Source: Macrothele yani
Taxonomy: Eukaryota; Arthropoda; Arachnida; Araneae; Macrothelidae
Reading direction: 5' to 3'
DNA length: 64,000 nt
Assembly (NCBI GenBank): GCA_039090855.1
Contig: CM076996.1
Span: forward strand, 47,210,469-47,274,468
In this document: positions 43,986 to 55,429 of the stretch, in pieces
How positions within the stretch are numbered: the stretch's first letter is position 1
Layout: every line of letters begins with the position of its first letter
Notes under the pieces: model-generated
Databases searched by the model: none
What the model was told of the DNA's origin: nothing
The model's input: only the letters and a program-made list of their open reading frames with translations
Translations under genes and position numbers: made by a program

Positions 43986-44265
43986 ATACGAGGCAAACTG
44001 AGGACGAAATCACTTAATCTCGATTTCTGCTATAGTGCTCCTTGTTGTATCTCCTGATGAGAACAACACGATTAATTTAGTTACCTACTAACCTTCCTTT
44101 ATTTTTACAATGCAGTATTTTATGTGTACCTGCATTCTATTTTCTTTATTTCATGATACATGCCACGTCGTTTGACAATTTGATGCCACGTGACATTATG
44201 TCATATTAATATCTGATATCTATATTATGTTCACGTAACACTTTATTTAAACTTATTCCTTCTTC

Positions 44266-44310
44266 TGTATCTGATGATGGGTTCTAGGGAAACCGGAAAG
44301 TTCTTATACA
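44266..44310 (+). ncRNA. hammerhead ribozyme, upstream pseudo-LTR
   Basis: Type I hammerhead layout. Stem I strand TGTAT is followed by core CTGATGA, then a stem II hairpin (44278-44295), core GAAA (44296-44299) and a very short stem III. The predicted cleavage site comes after 44305, and ATACA pairs with all five bases of TGTAT. Hammerheads with tiny stem III are established for Penelope-like elements. They would cut the tandem transcript into units. Confidence 0.75.
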
Positions 44311-44491
44311 ATAAAATCTTTAAATTCAGCTAACGAATTTAAATTTGTATTGTGAGTGACTCTTGTTATTAAGATCGCGCATTGAAGGCAACTACCTCGA
44401 TTACTTTGGACTATTTCTGCACGAATTTGAATTCTCCTAATACCATCCTACGTAGTTATCACGTATATATTTTTGCACCACTCTTCACAAG

Positions 44492-46905
44492 ATGAAGGAA
44501 ATATTCATATCTTTCAAACGCTTCCGAATAAGACTCGCCGTGGAGGAAACGCATTTGTGTTTTTTAATAAATTGTAGAGACTTGCACATCATACCCAGAT
44601 TCCTGACACTAAGGACGAAACCTCGTTCATGGAGGGACGCTCAAGTGTTAAAATACGCCGAAAATAAAAGACTCCTCGCTGAAATCAGAGCCAAAAGATG
44701 TCTACTGGACTCACTACAAAGAAGATCTTATGACTCATACCTGCGACTAGTTGGTGTTAGCCATGCTGTTTACTTTAGTAAATGCCTCACGGTACTTACG
44801 GCTATTATCGAATCTGAAGTTAAGCAAGCCCAGAAAAGACATATCCATAAACTACGTAATCTTGTGGACCAGGACGTTGTTGAGAGGAACTGAACTCATG
44901 TACACGTAGGCCTAACCAGAATCAATCACAACCTTCAACTAATTTCATCAATTACAGTGATTATCTTCTAAACCAAATCCAAATATCAGCACTAAATAAA
45001 GGCCTAAAATTCGCCTTCCCGAACTCCAGGATTAATAGGTTGAAACTCATTCCGCAAGCAGAAGCCATCATTTCTCATCTACCGTTAAGAAAACAAAACG
45101 AAGCACGGCATCGAATAATCAATTCGATTAGGAAATTTCATGTTCAAAGACACAACACGGATTTGACTCGTCTTACAGAAGAGAAAAAGCAACTTTTAGA
45201 ATTACGCAACGATCCCAATATATCGATCATATCCGCCGATAAAACTTCGCAAATTATTATTCTGAACAAAATAGACTATCGGAAGAAAATGCTAGAGGAA
45301 ATTGATACTATCCCGCACGTCACTCTTAGTTCGAACCCTATTAATGCTACCATAGCGGCTATACATAAATTGAAGAAAATCTCAAGCCTCCCAACGGCCA
45401 TTTTGCAATGCTTGTACTGCCGTCCAGGTGCACGAGTTCCTGAACATTTTGGTAAACTAAAGACTCATAAACCCGGACACCCATTACGCCCGCTAGTATC
45501 TGGATTTGCAGCACCTACCAGACCTATAGAGAAGGCACTAACTAATTTCCTTCAACCACTAGTTAATAATTCACTCTACTCTGTTAAAGGCACAGTACAA
45601 GCTATTAACAAGATCAAATCTTTTAATGCAAATAGCTCAAACTTTATTATGGCTTCTCTCGATGTCATTTCTTTGTCCCCTAATGTTCCGATCAAAACTG
45701 TACATGACATCATTAAGACAAAACTACTTGAACTTAAATACGAACCAGAAACGATCCAATCCATCATTACAACCTTAAAACTAGTACAAAACAGATCATA
45801 TTTTCAATTCGACAACATTATTTATCGCCAAACTGATGGCGCCCCAATGGGATCACCACTATCTCCGATTCTAGCGGAAATTCTACTACAGCACATAGAA
45901 AATAAAGTGCTACAAGAATATCAACAACCTTCGTGGTTTTACATAAGATGTGTTGTTGATGTACTTCTCTTCTGGGATTACGAACCAGCTGACCTTCGAA
46001 CTTTTGCTGAACACTTATCATCCCAAATCCCGACCATAAAATTCTCCATTGAACTGGAAAGTGAAGGTAAATTGCCATTCCTGGATTTTATGCTTGAACG
46101 AGATGCTGTCACTTGCACCTTGCAACACTATGTATAAAGGAAACCCACTTCTGTACCTACATTGATCCCGGCTTCTTCAGCACATCCAAAAAGCTATAAA
46201 CTCTCCTCAATCACTTTCCTTCTACGCAGAGCCATCACGCATTCATCTAGTTTCAGCAGACGTAAATGTGAAATTAAGAAAATATTCAACATCACCCTCA
46301 ACCATGGCTTTCCCACCTTTATCATAAAAAAAGCTCTTAAGAAGCTCCACCAAGAAAACTCAACTACTCTCCACAGGGACCAACAACGTCGTAGTTATAT
46401 AGGTGCCATAGATTATTATTCAACCATAACACCTGTTCTCAAAGCCATTTGCAGAAACTTTCACCTGGAATTCGGAATACGTACTACAATCATTTTCCAG
46501 TTAATTAAAAAAGATCGAGACCAGGTAACAAAGCTAAACAAATTTGGCGTTTACAGCTTCCCCTTAAAAAGTATTGATGCTGACACTCCCGATAGTAAAT
46601 ATATGGGATCTACAAAACGGACACTAGCAACAAGACTGAATGAACATACATACGCCGTAAAGAATGGACTTAAAAATTCTGCATTGTCTCGACTCGTGTG
46701 CGCTGGCCTGCACTATCCAATTTGGAATGATGCTTCCATCATCGTTACGCCTAGTGCTGTCTCTTCATTGCTGTTCACTGAGAGCCTTGTAATTGCTACT
46801 CAGAGACATTTATGCTGTAATGACAATGTTCCAATATCTGTACCTACAATCTGGAAACTATTTACAGTTCCGAATACGAGGCAAACTGAGGACGAAATCA
46901 CCTAA
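44492..46905 (+). pseudogene. Penelope-like RT with GIY-YIG endonuclease, inactivated
   Basis: The N-terminal part (44492-44893, basic, DAQVLKYAENKRLLAEIRAK) is in frame 2. After a frameshift the RT continues in frame 1: GKLKTHKPGHPLRPLVSG, ASLDVISLSPNVPI (motif A Asp), and TDGAPMGSPLSPILAEILL (motif B). The catalytic YVDD box reads RCVVDV, so Tyr and the first Asp are lost. A TAA at 46135-46137 replaces the Tyr of the usual VYRKPT. Downstream, still in frame, the GIY-YIG domain keeps GVYSF, KYMGSTKRTLATRLNEH and the FTESL Glu. The RT makes cDNA; the nuclease nicks the target. Confidence 0.92.
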
Positions 46906-47158
46906 TCTCGATTTCTGCAATAGTTCTCCGTGTTGTATCTCCTGATGAGAACAACACAATTAATTTAGTTACCTTACCTACTAACCTTCCTTTATTTTTA
47001 CAATGCAGTATTTTATGTATACCTGCATTCTATTTTCTTTATTTCATGATACATGCCACGTCGTTTGACAATTTGATGCCACGTGACATTATGTCATATT
47101 AATATCTGATATCTATATTATGTTCAAGTAACACTTTATTTAAACGTATTCCTTCTTC

Positions 47159-47203
47159 TGTATCTGATGATGGGCTCTAGGGAAATCCGAAAGTTCTTAT
47201 ACA
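47159..47203 (+). ncRNA. hammerhead ribozyme, downstream pseudo-LTR
   Basis: Same order as at 44266: TGTAT, CTGATGA, GAAA (47189-47192), ATACA. Core and stem I are unchanged. Stem II differs at a few bases and pairs less well, so this copy may be weaker. Confidence 0.65.
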
Positions 47204-47347
47204 ATAAAATCTTTAAATTCAGCTAACGAATTTAAATTTGTATGGTGAGTGACTCTTGTTATTAAGATCGTGCATTGAAGGCAACTACTTTGATTACTTT
47301 GGACTATTTCTGCACGAATTTGAATTCTCCTAAAGGTACTTGTGCCT

Positions 47348-47896
47348 ATGCAGCCATATAAATTCTCTTGGGTTTAAAACGCAATATTAAAGGAAACATT
47401 TGTGGGGACGGGCAATGTTCACGCAACTGTTAAATTTATTAATGACTGGGTGCCCTTTACTTCCCGAAATATTTTCAAAGATACGGAATTCAATTTCTAG
47501 CACACACGAATAATACACACACAGTTTATTTTGGGATATCTTACACTTTCTACAATCGCATTTACAATGGCTGAGTCCATGTCTGAATTCTTTATTGGTC
47601 CTCTGGCCGAAGACCACTAAAAATCAAGTCAGGCCACCAAAATAAAAATAACGGTGCTCCGATGGACCAGTCACTTATTTTTCATGTAATGTTATGTATT
47701 TCAGAAAAAAACCTGCGCCAATTTCCCCCTTAAAGGGAAGTTCCAAATATATTCTGCGTTCATGATAAATAGTGAATAATTTAGTATTAATTACTATCCT
47801 GTCTAAAATTCGGTGACGGAAAATTCCAGAGTTCAGGCATTGGTGTGGGAAAATCCCTAAGTATGTTAAAAAAGGCAAGCAGCCGAAAGGCTAAAT
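47348..47896. other. no gene seen
   Basis: Spacer between the PLE and a Tc1 relic. No supported feature. Confidence 0.4.
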
Positions 47897-47909
47897 TGTG
47901 GACACATGA

Positions 47910-49130
47910 AGGATTACTGCGTCCATTTCGGAAACGACGATACTTGTGGGTTGTTCGGGGGCCTCCGTAATTATTATTATTTTTTTTAGGAGGTTTAACG
48001 ACCACCGTGAGCAACCAGTGGGCTATAAGCAGTCGCCCGTTCCTAATTTTGGGCCACTGGCTCCAGGGAAGGGAGAGAACCAGTGCCGTTCATGTAGCCA
48101 CAACATCTATGCCTCACTGAGATTCAAACCCAGACCCTTCACCGACCAACGACCATAAGCCAGCGTTTAGACCACTGCACCACCGGGGTGGCCCTGCGTG
48201 GTTAAAGTGTACGAGGAGTGGTGCCGAAATAACGAAACAAACAACCGGCGACACAATCATAAAAAGCGGCTGAAGATGGATTCCAGAGGTAAACAACGGG
48301 TGCGTCGCTTTGTACAGGACAACCAGCACATCTCACTTTCGCACTTGACAGCTCACGACAATATAAGTCAACCAGAAACAAGAGCCCGCGCGATTATGCA
48401 TCACACGCAGCTACGGATGGGCAACGAGAGCAGATACCCTATACACCATCCTCTAATAACAACAGACAATCGACGCAAATGACCCTCCTGGGGACAACAG
48501 CATGAAAACTGGATGACAGAAAATTAGCATAAGGTGTAATGGTCCGATCAACCACGATATGTACTACATTCTGCCTATGAAGGAGTCTGTATTTGGCGTT
48601 AGCAATTCAGGTCATGGACCCTTCATGCATGACATCTATTTTCCAGGTCGGTGGGGGCGGTTGTATGATATACGGAACGTTTAACTGGCTCGAACTGAGA
48701 AACCTCGTGCGTATGGATCAACGTAGGGACGCCGGCTGCTAGGGACTACTTGCGGACCAAGTACGCTTCACAATGTTGTACTTCCACTCAGAGCTGGATG
48801 GGTTCTTCCAGGACTCTAATTCCCCATACCATCACGGCCGTGTCGTGCAGAAATAATAGTTCGACGAACACAGTGACGAGATCAGACATCTCGAATGGCC
48901 CCCCCAAACTCGTCCGATACTCCAATATGAACGCAACTGAACAGCTGGGCGATAGTGCGGAACGCCTGATGTGGCAGTTGGACACCACCCCGTTCCATAC
49001 CGGAACTGTGGACGGCAATACAAACGGCTTGCTTGCAAATTCCCATACAACAGTAAGACACTTCGTGGAGTCGATGCTGCGCCGGGTGGCGGTCGTTCTT
49101 CATACGAAAGAATGGCCCACAAAGTATTAG
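47910..49130 (+). pseudogene. Tc1-like transposase relic
   Basis: HTH remnant ISETTILVGCSGASV lies before the SINE. It resumes as VVKVYEEWCRNNETNNRRH and then SRGKQRVRRFVQDNQH. The catalytic half is heavily broken: WSDQPRYVLHS carries the first Asp, and the next motifs are scattered over frames. The C-terminal HFVESMLRRVAVVLHTKEWP is recognisable before the TAG at 49128-49130. Confidence 0.8.
47977..48191 (-). repeat. SINE-A copy inside Tc1 relic
   Basis: Reverse copy, poly-T first and head last (CACCGGGGTGGCC). GCCTCCGT and CCCTGCGT on either side may be a diverged duplication. Confidence 0.85.
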
Positions 49131-49459
49131 GTAGGTGGTCGTAATACAGTGAGCACTCAGTGTACAATGTAATAATGCGAATGTTTGCAAACGCAAGGCA
49201 TCATAACAGCAATCAAGGAAAAAAGAAAGATGCAAATACGGAGAATGAAGACAAACGACAGAAATTATGGTTCAACTGCTACTTAAGTGCGCATCTTACA
49301 TTCTGTTTTTGCGAAGCAGCATAAGAAAATCTTGTTGCTTTTAATGCTTCCTGCGTTCGCGGTGTAATTTGAAAAAAACAACAAAAACAATTAAATTAAC
49401 AGAAGTAACAAACGACAACGACAGTAATTAGATTGTCATACTGTTATTTATTATACGTA

Positions 49460-49915
49460 TATCATTGTCAGCCATTATGAATCCACAAAAGGATGAACAT
49501 CTCTCCAAGTCTCTTCTACAGCAGTCTCTGTTGAGCTAGTCTCCTTCATGTCACTCCGGCAAGCCTTCACATTTTATCCATATTTTTCCCATGTGGTCTT
49601 CTGGGCATTTTTCTGTCTCTTGGTACCCAGTCTGATATTTCAGTTGTCCATCGGTGATCCGTTCTCCTAGCAATATGTCCAGCATATTGCCATTTCAGGA
49701 ATTTTACTTTGATCATGATGTCTTCCACTCTCGTCATTTTCTTCATCCACAAGTTCCTCTTATCTTTCCTAGTTACACAAAGAACGCAGCTCTCCATGCT
49801 TCTTTCAGTTGTCTGCAACCTCTGTACGTTTTTTAAGTTAAAGTTCCTGACTCTGCTTCATACGCAAGAACTGGAAGGATGCATTGATTAAATACGTTTT
49901 GTCTAAGACGTAATG
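49460..49915 (-). pseudogene. LINE (RTE-type) reverse transcriptase, C-terminal fragment
   Basis: Minus-strand end of a non-LTR retrotransposon ORF. VFNQCILPVLAYEAESGTLT is followed by a frameshift, then LQTTERSMESCVL and TRVEDIMIKVKFLKWQYAGH, IARRTDHRWTTEISDWVPRD, and in a further frame RLAGVT and KRLGEMFI. This end region is conserved in RTE-clade elements. The RT core is absent, as expected for a 5'-truncated insertion. An active relative could be a source of reverse transcriptase for SINEs. Confidence 0.8.
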
Positions 49916-50151
49916 GTATAGGTATCATAAAATGGTGTGATGTAAGTTGCACGCAACCCTAAAGTCGAATGTGGCAAGCCCATAAAACAAACAAAATAAA
50001 TGCACTGACACGACAAATCTTAGAAATCATCATAATACTTTCAAATTGGAACTGAGAACTGATTCTCTGCTTCATAAGAGGCCTACCAAGACGAAACAGA
50101 CATCTCGGAAGTTAACAGAAAACTAATCAAAACTTTTAGTGAAACAGCAAC

Positions 50152-51738
50152 AAGAAAGATGACACCGAACTTTCGGTTGCAATGAGCACGTCTTTTGAAT
50201 CTGTTCCAATGCGAATAAAATGTATCAGTAATTCAAAGTCAATGGAACCAGTTACAAAAGAAAAAACAACTGGATTTCCACGATCGATAAAACATCCAGA
50301 AATAGAAACAGCTACTTACTTCCACCAGCGGCTAAAAAGTATGTTACGAAAATTAAAATATCACACACACAAAGTTTTTCATAGCAGGAGGAAGGTATCA
50401 GAGACAAAGCGATTTTCAAATCGAACAGTTAAAAAAAGAGAAATATAGAAGGAAGTATAATACAACTCTACGCCTTCTAGCGGAAGAAGAATGGAAAAAA
50501 TAACGGAAACATTGAGAATAGGCAAAAAATATTCTTCACGGAAAAAGATATGCTAAGGAAAAGAACTTTTCAAATACGTCTCCCGGAAGCAGAGATAGCG
50601 AAAGAAAGGTGTAAACCTTTACGCCCGCCTAGCAGGAAATATGTGCATTATTTAAAGACGACAATGCTCCACATCTCTATAGTAGCGAATGGCATACAGT
50701 AAAAAATAAATTTCTCAACAGGATTTTTAGAAGCGGAGATACAGCTGCAAACAGAAGTACACAAGCACACAAACACCACACAGCGACAGAACTATAAAAC
50801 TCCACAAATACAAACCTGAAGTGTTCACCACAAGGTAAATGACATCAGGAGTTCAAATAAGCAGAGATTTTGAGAAAAACAGATTAAAAATGGGCGCCCC
50901 TAGTGGCTAAATTGTGAATTATTTTGGGTAGAAAGTACACACAAAACAGTTTTCATAGTTGAGCATTATCTGACCGAAAACTAATTTTTCAATCTGCTTT
51001 TTTGTCACGCAGAAATTGTTGAAAATGGAAACGTGAGCTCACGCCCTCTAGTGGCACACTGAGGGTTAGGAAAAATTTGAAATTATATGCAGCGGCAAAC
51101 AGTAGTACACAACAACACAAACACTACACGGCGACAGAACTATGAACTGTAAAACTCCCAAAATACAAACCTAAAGTGTTCCACAAGGTAAATGACATCA
51201 GGAATTCAAAATTTTTTTTTAAACTGCACGTGTAGAAGCAGAGATATTGAGAAATACAGATTAAAAATGGGTGCCCCTAGCGGCGAAATTGTGAATTATT
51301 GTGGGTAGAAAACACACAAACAGTTTTTATAGTTGAGTATTATCTGACCGAAAATTAATTTTTAATCAGCTTTTTTGTCACGCAGATATTGCTGAAAATG
51401 GAAACGTTAGTTCACGCCCTCTAGTGGCACACTGAGCGTTAGGAAAAATTTGAAATTATATGAGAAACATTTTGCACCGGAAATGCTCTCCAATACAGAA
51501 ATAATTTTTAAATCGGACTCCTAGAAGCAAAGATATCTACAAAAATATGATATATATTTACACCCACTGGCGAGAAAACTATGTACTATTTTAAGAAGAA
51601 AGAATTCTGAAAAGGTTTACCAAGATGAAAAAAATTTTCAGTCGGGTTTCCAGAAGGTTAGATTTTGGTGCAAATACATCAGAAGCAGGAATAAAAACTT
51701 ACGCCACCTGGTGGCCAAACCTTTCTTACGAAAAATAG
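50152..51738. repeat. modular ~150-bp repeat family, copy B
   Basis: Homologous to copy A at 40275. Boxes are near 50320, 50465, 50618, 50892, 51030, 51270, 51410, 51570 and 51700. Within it a ~350-bp segment is duplicated (ACGGCGACAGAACTATGAAC type sequence, near 50780 and 51140). The boxes at 51041-51054 and 51416-51429 read ACGCCCTCTAGTGG, whose reverse complement matches 13 of 14 bases of the CTCF core. Confidence 0.7.
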
Positions 51739-52113
51739 TGGTTGTCGAAAATTCCTGCAACATATTTTTGAAATCACGAAACCGCTTCACCAGATGGGAT
51801 ACTGAAGTTTGGCACAAGAAAATTGGGAGGGCAAGTCATCCTGCCAAAGTCAAGTACGAACAGGGTGCCAAGTAGTGTTCTTTAATGAATACTCGTTGCA
51901 GCTCGTCCTTCGAAAAAGATATCCTTGAATGTTGCCATCTGTACAATAATGAGTGCTTGCCGCGAACATTTGTAACATGTTTTCCTCACAGTTCTCCGAC
52001 TCCTTGATATCTCATACAGAGAAAAAAGTACAAACAAAAGCCAAATTAGAACCTAGTTCTCTCTAACCAAACCCAGCGAAAGAAAACAGAAGATTCGCGA
52101 AGCCAACGCTTTC
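51739..52113. other. no gene seen
   Basis: Spacer between the modular repeat and the next Tc1 element. No supported feature. Confidence 0.4.
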
Positions 52114-53479
52114 TATACTGCTGGCCACCCAAAATGCAACACCAAGAAGGAAGCATCCGATTGGCCTGAAATTCGCAGCATACGTCGCCCGCGAGAGGAC
52201 ATGCAAACGATTAGCATTGCAGGGCATATGCAAATCATGTGCGCCCGGCACGCCACCGAGAAGCATTATAAGAAGGGTGCACAGAAGGCGGGGTGTAAGT
52301 AGTAGAAGTGTGTTGTGCTGCCGGACCTGTGCGTGGGAAGCTTCCTGATGCCTCGTCGCAGAATACGGCAGTCATTCCAGCACGTTTCGGAGTTCGACAG
52401 AGGACGAATAGTGGCTTATCGCGACAGCGGTTTATCGTACCGAGACATCGGCGCCCGTGTGGGAGGACATCCAGCCACAGTGAGGCGAGTATGGATTCGG
52501 TGGGTACAGGAGGGACGGACGGATCGACGTGAGCGATTGCCGCAGCCACGGCACACCACCGAACGAGAGGACCGGCATGTTGTGCGGCGGGCTTTGACGG
52601 CTCGCACCGCCACATCACGAACGTTAGCGCAGTAATTAGGGTGTGTTGCGCAACAACCTGTGTCAGCACGTACCGATCGACGTCGTCTGCAGGAGCGGGA
52701 ACTTGTCGCACAGTGCCCATTGCTCCGATTACCATTGACGTTACACCAACGCCGCACCTGGACTACGGAATGGCAGGACATTGTCTTCTCCGACGAATCC
52801 CGCTTCTGCCTGCAACACCACGATGGTCGGATCCGCGTGTGGCGGCACCGCGGCGAGAGACTGTATGACGCCTGCATTATGCGTCGCCATACCGGTCCGT
52901 CGCCTGGCGTTATGGTTTGGGGCGCAATTGGATATGACATCCGCACCCCTCTGGTACGCATTGCCGGTGCATTCAACAGCCACCGCTACATCTCCGACAT
53001 TTTGGAGCCTGTAGTCTTCTGTTACCTGCAGGACCTGCCAGCGGGCCATGTTTCAACAGGACAATGCGCGCCCGCACGTGGCACGCATCGTGCAACAATT
53101 CTTCACTGCCCATCAGGTGTCATTGCTGCCGGGGCCAGCCTGTTCTCCCAATATGTCGCTCATCGAACACGTCTGGTCGCTGATCGGCAAGCACCACCCG
53201 CGGCTACGCCTGATCAACTGTGGCAACGTGTGGAAGCAGCCTGGACCGACATACCCCAAGCCCACAACTAAAGCCTCTTTCGTTCGATACCGGGGCGCGT
53301 AGTGGCCGTTATTGCTAGCCATGGGGGCCACACGAACTATTGATGTCTGCGTGTTCCGCAAGTCGCACGGGCTTGTAAGCTCAATCGCTTCATCTTTGTA
53401 TCTGTTGTTATGTGTCCAGTAAATCTGGCTTTGTAATCTCGTGTCCTTCTTGGTGTTGCATTTTGGGTGGCCAGCAGTG
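52114..53479 (+). mobile_element. Tc1-like element, GGCCACCC TIR family
   Basis: The left end TACTGCTGGCCACCCAAAAT and right end ATTTTGGGTGGCCAGCAGTG are flanked by TA. 1366 bp. G+C-rich relative to its surroundings. Confidence 0.9.
52348..53343 (+). pseudogene. Tc1-like transposase pseudogene
   Basis: ATG 52348 starts MPRRRIRQSFQHVSEFDRGR; the HTH continues YRDSGLSYRDIGARVG. After RTLAQ comes a TAA at about 52633. Frame 1 stays open from 52660 with DIVFSDESRFCLQHHDGRIR (first Asp) and VMVWGAIGYD. A frameshift near 53045 moves FQQDNARPHVARIVQQFF (second Asp) and SPNMSLIEHVWSLIGK (Glu) to frame 2. More frame breaks precede the C-terminal end at 53343. Confidence 0.92.
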
Positions 53480-53539
53480 TAGATTACAAAACTGAGACCA
53501 ACGGGGTGATAACGGTAAATCAAAAACGAAACGCCATTT

Positions 53540-54500
53540 CGTTGTACTTAAAAAAAAAGTGAAACTTGTATAAATATAGCACAGTTTTTCAATGAAATCA
53601 TCCTGCAGTTCCAGATATTTTTTGTAATGGTCAACAAGCTTCTCAATCCCATCAGAGTGCAGGTATTTCGCTGTCTGTAAAGCAACGTACGTGCCTCCTC
53701 TTCCTCTTTCACCTTTTCTTCGCTTCCAAACCGTCGACTAAGTGAAGTTTCTTTAAGCGGCCAAAAGAAATGAAAATCGTTGGTGAGAGTTTCGGATTGT
53801 AAGGTATGGGTGTGGAAGAGCACCAAACTTGAGATTTTGAATTGTTGCCATGGCTGCAACCGTTTTATTACTTTTCATTGTCTCGGTGCACTGAAACAGT
53901 TTTTGACAACAGTCCTTTCTTTTTGTTGGTCATGGCAAGTTACAGCTTGTCATTACTGAATGAGTTACAGTATAACAGTTTATCCGCGTTCCTGAAAATG
54001 TTCCAAAACAGACCCATGCATATCCCAAAACAAGGTATCTTTGACCAAGGAGACACTTTTGAACTCCTGTTTTGTTAGTCACAAAGGGTGTTCCCATTCC
54101 ATACATTGTCTCTTTTCAGGGTCAAAATGGTGCACCCAGATCTCGTTCTCCGAGACAATCTTTACCAATAAACCTGGATTTTTTCTACAGAGCAGCAAAT
54201 AGTGGGAGGAAATCTCCATACACTTTTGTTTATGTTGTTCTGTCAGCTGGTTCGGGACACAACTGGGACACACTTTCCGGTATCCAAAGTCGTTATGCAC
54301 CCTTGCATAGGCAGAACTATAATTAATATCTAACACATCAGATACAATAATTCGTGGGTCTTCTTGAATGTGAGAGTTCACACGATTGACACGATTTCGC
54401 ATCCATAACCGAAGTTCACCAGTCACACTTGCTCTGCCAGGTTTAAACCTTCCTACACATTTGTAAACTTTTATGAGGCCCATACACATTTATCAACACA
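53540..54500 (-). pseudogene. mariner transposase relic
   Basis: Minus-strand relic. The N-terminal part is open for 136 aa: DPRIIVSDVLDINYSSAYAR, RKVCPSCVPNQLTEQHKQKC, then VSENEIWVHHFDPEKRQCME, where GDETW would be expected around the first Asp (here SENEIW). Further on, LLSKTVSVHRDNE recalls the second Asp motif, and TNDFHFFWPLKE the SPDLAPSDFHLF motif. The end FIEKLCYIYTSFTFF is like mariner C-termini. Many frame breaks. Confidence 0.8.
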
Positions 54501-55429
54501 CCATGCGACTATTTTTCTGTAAATTTAATTTGGCTCGATCCCTTCTGCCCAAAGAAACTTTATTACAGCACACAGTTAAACAGCGGTGTAATCGGAAATA
54601 GGAGCTTTCATGCTTACACTTTCACCGCCGGAGTAAGACCGTTGCACGTTTCAGGCGCCTCCTTGCCTAACTGCCGTTGTGACGTGTTAACATTGGTTAG
54701 CTGCTGTATCAGTTTAATTCACAAATTGTCTGTACCTTTTGATTTGTCTTCCTGCATAGAAATAGCGACGGGTTTTGCGAATCCAAATTATATGCATTGA
54801 ATCACAAGAATCATCGAGCAGGGCCTGAACTCGGGGTCTCAGAACTGCGCACCTATTCCTTAAAAGTTTTAATGAAAAACAAATTTTTTTTTTCTATTTC
54901 TCCTTGACAAATGGCAAAATGGATTTCGGAAACTAGAGACGCAGTATTACTCTACAAGCATCTACCACGGTATATACTTCCATTTGGAACTCGACCTGCG
55001 CTTCAGATGACCTATCTCGTTTGAAAAATTCAACTTGCATCCGACAGCTGGGGCAGTGTCCACAATTTTTCATTTCCAACCTTTTCTGAAGCAAAATTCT
55101 CACGCTAGATGGTGTACATCCAGATATTTGTTCCGTGAAAGCACACCTTGCTTTTTGTTTGTTTATCTAAATAGCAAGAGCCATAGGAGACAAGAGTGCG
55201 CCGTAATGTAAAACATAAACAAAAGGTGGGCTCCAACTCTTCTTCTAGCGGCATAGGTTTAGAAAAAAATTAACAGTGTGGTTAACAATATCCATATGGC
55301 TTCTGCTTTTCCAAACGTACTACATCCCCACTACGGGACTTAAGGGAAATATCTGCATTAGACACTACACTAAAATACCAAATTATTACGAACACCTACC
55401 TAACAACGTGTTGGGCAACCCTTGGTCTT
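54501..55429. other. no gene seen
   Basis: Spacer between two minus-strand transposase relics. No supported feature. Confidence 0.4.

Larger units (their letters stand above)
43497..47334 (+). mobile_element. Penelope-like element with tandem pseudo-LTRs
   Basis: A 5'-truncated copy (43497-44440) precedes the main copy (44441-47334), the partial tandem layout known for PLEs. GGTACTTGTGCCT at 43484-43496 and 47335-47347 is an exact 13-bp target-site duplication that brackets both. The upstream pseudo-LTR matches 46573-47334 closely. A SINE-A fragment was inserted later at 43810-43985. Both pseudo-LTRs contain a hammerhead ribozyme fold. Confidence 0.92.
47900..49162 (+). mobile_element. Tc1-like relic split by SINE-A
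   Basis: The right TIR (CACTCAGTG at the end, then TA at 49163-49164) belongs to the same family as the element at 5143. The left end is missing. Coding homology starts at about 47910 and is interrupted by a SINE-A at 47977-48191. Confidence 0.75.

Noticed and set aside
44050..44075. A second CTGATGA (with GAAC after it) upstream of the hammerhead, also present in the downstream pseudo-LTR
   Set aside because: No GAAA core and no stem I partner; only a short GTTGT/ACAAC hairpin.
50182..50448. 88-aa ORF in the modular repeat, and the 65-aa ORF at 39932-40129
   Set aside because: Low-complexity Lys/Arg/Ser content; the repeat copies do not conserve a reading frame.
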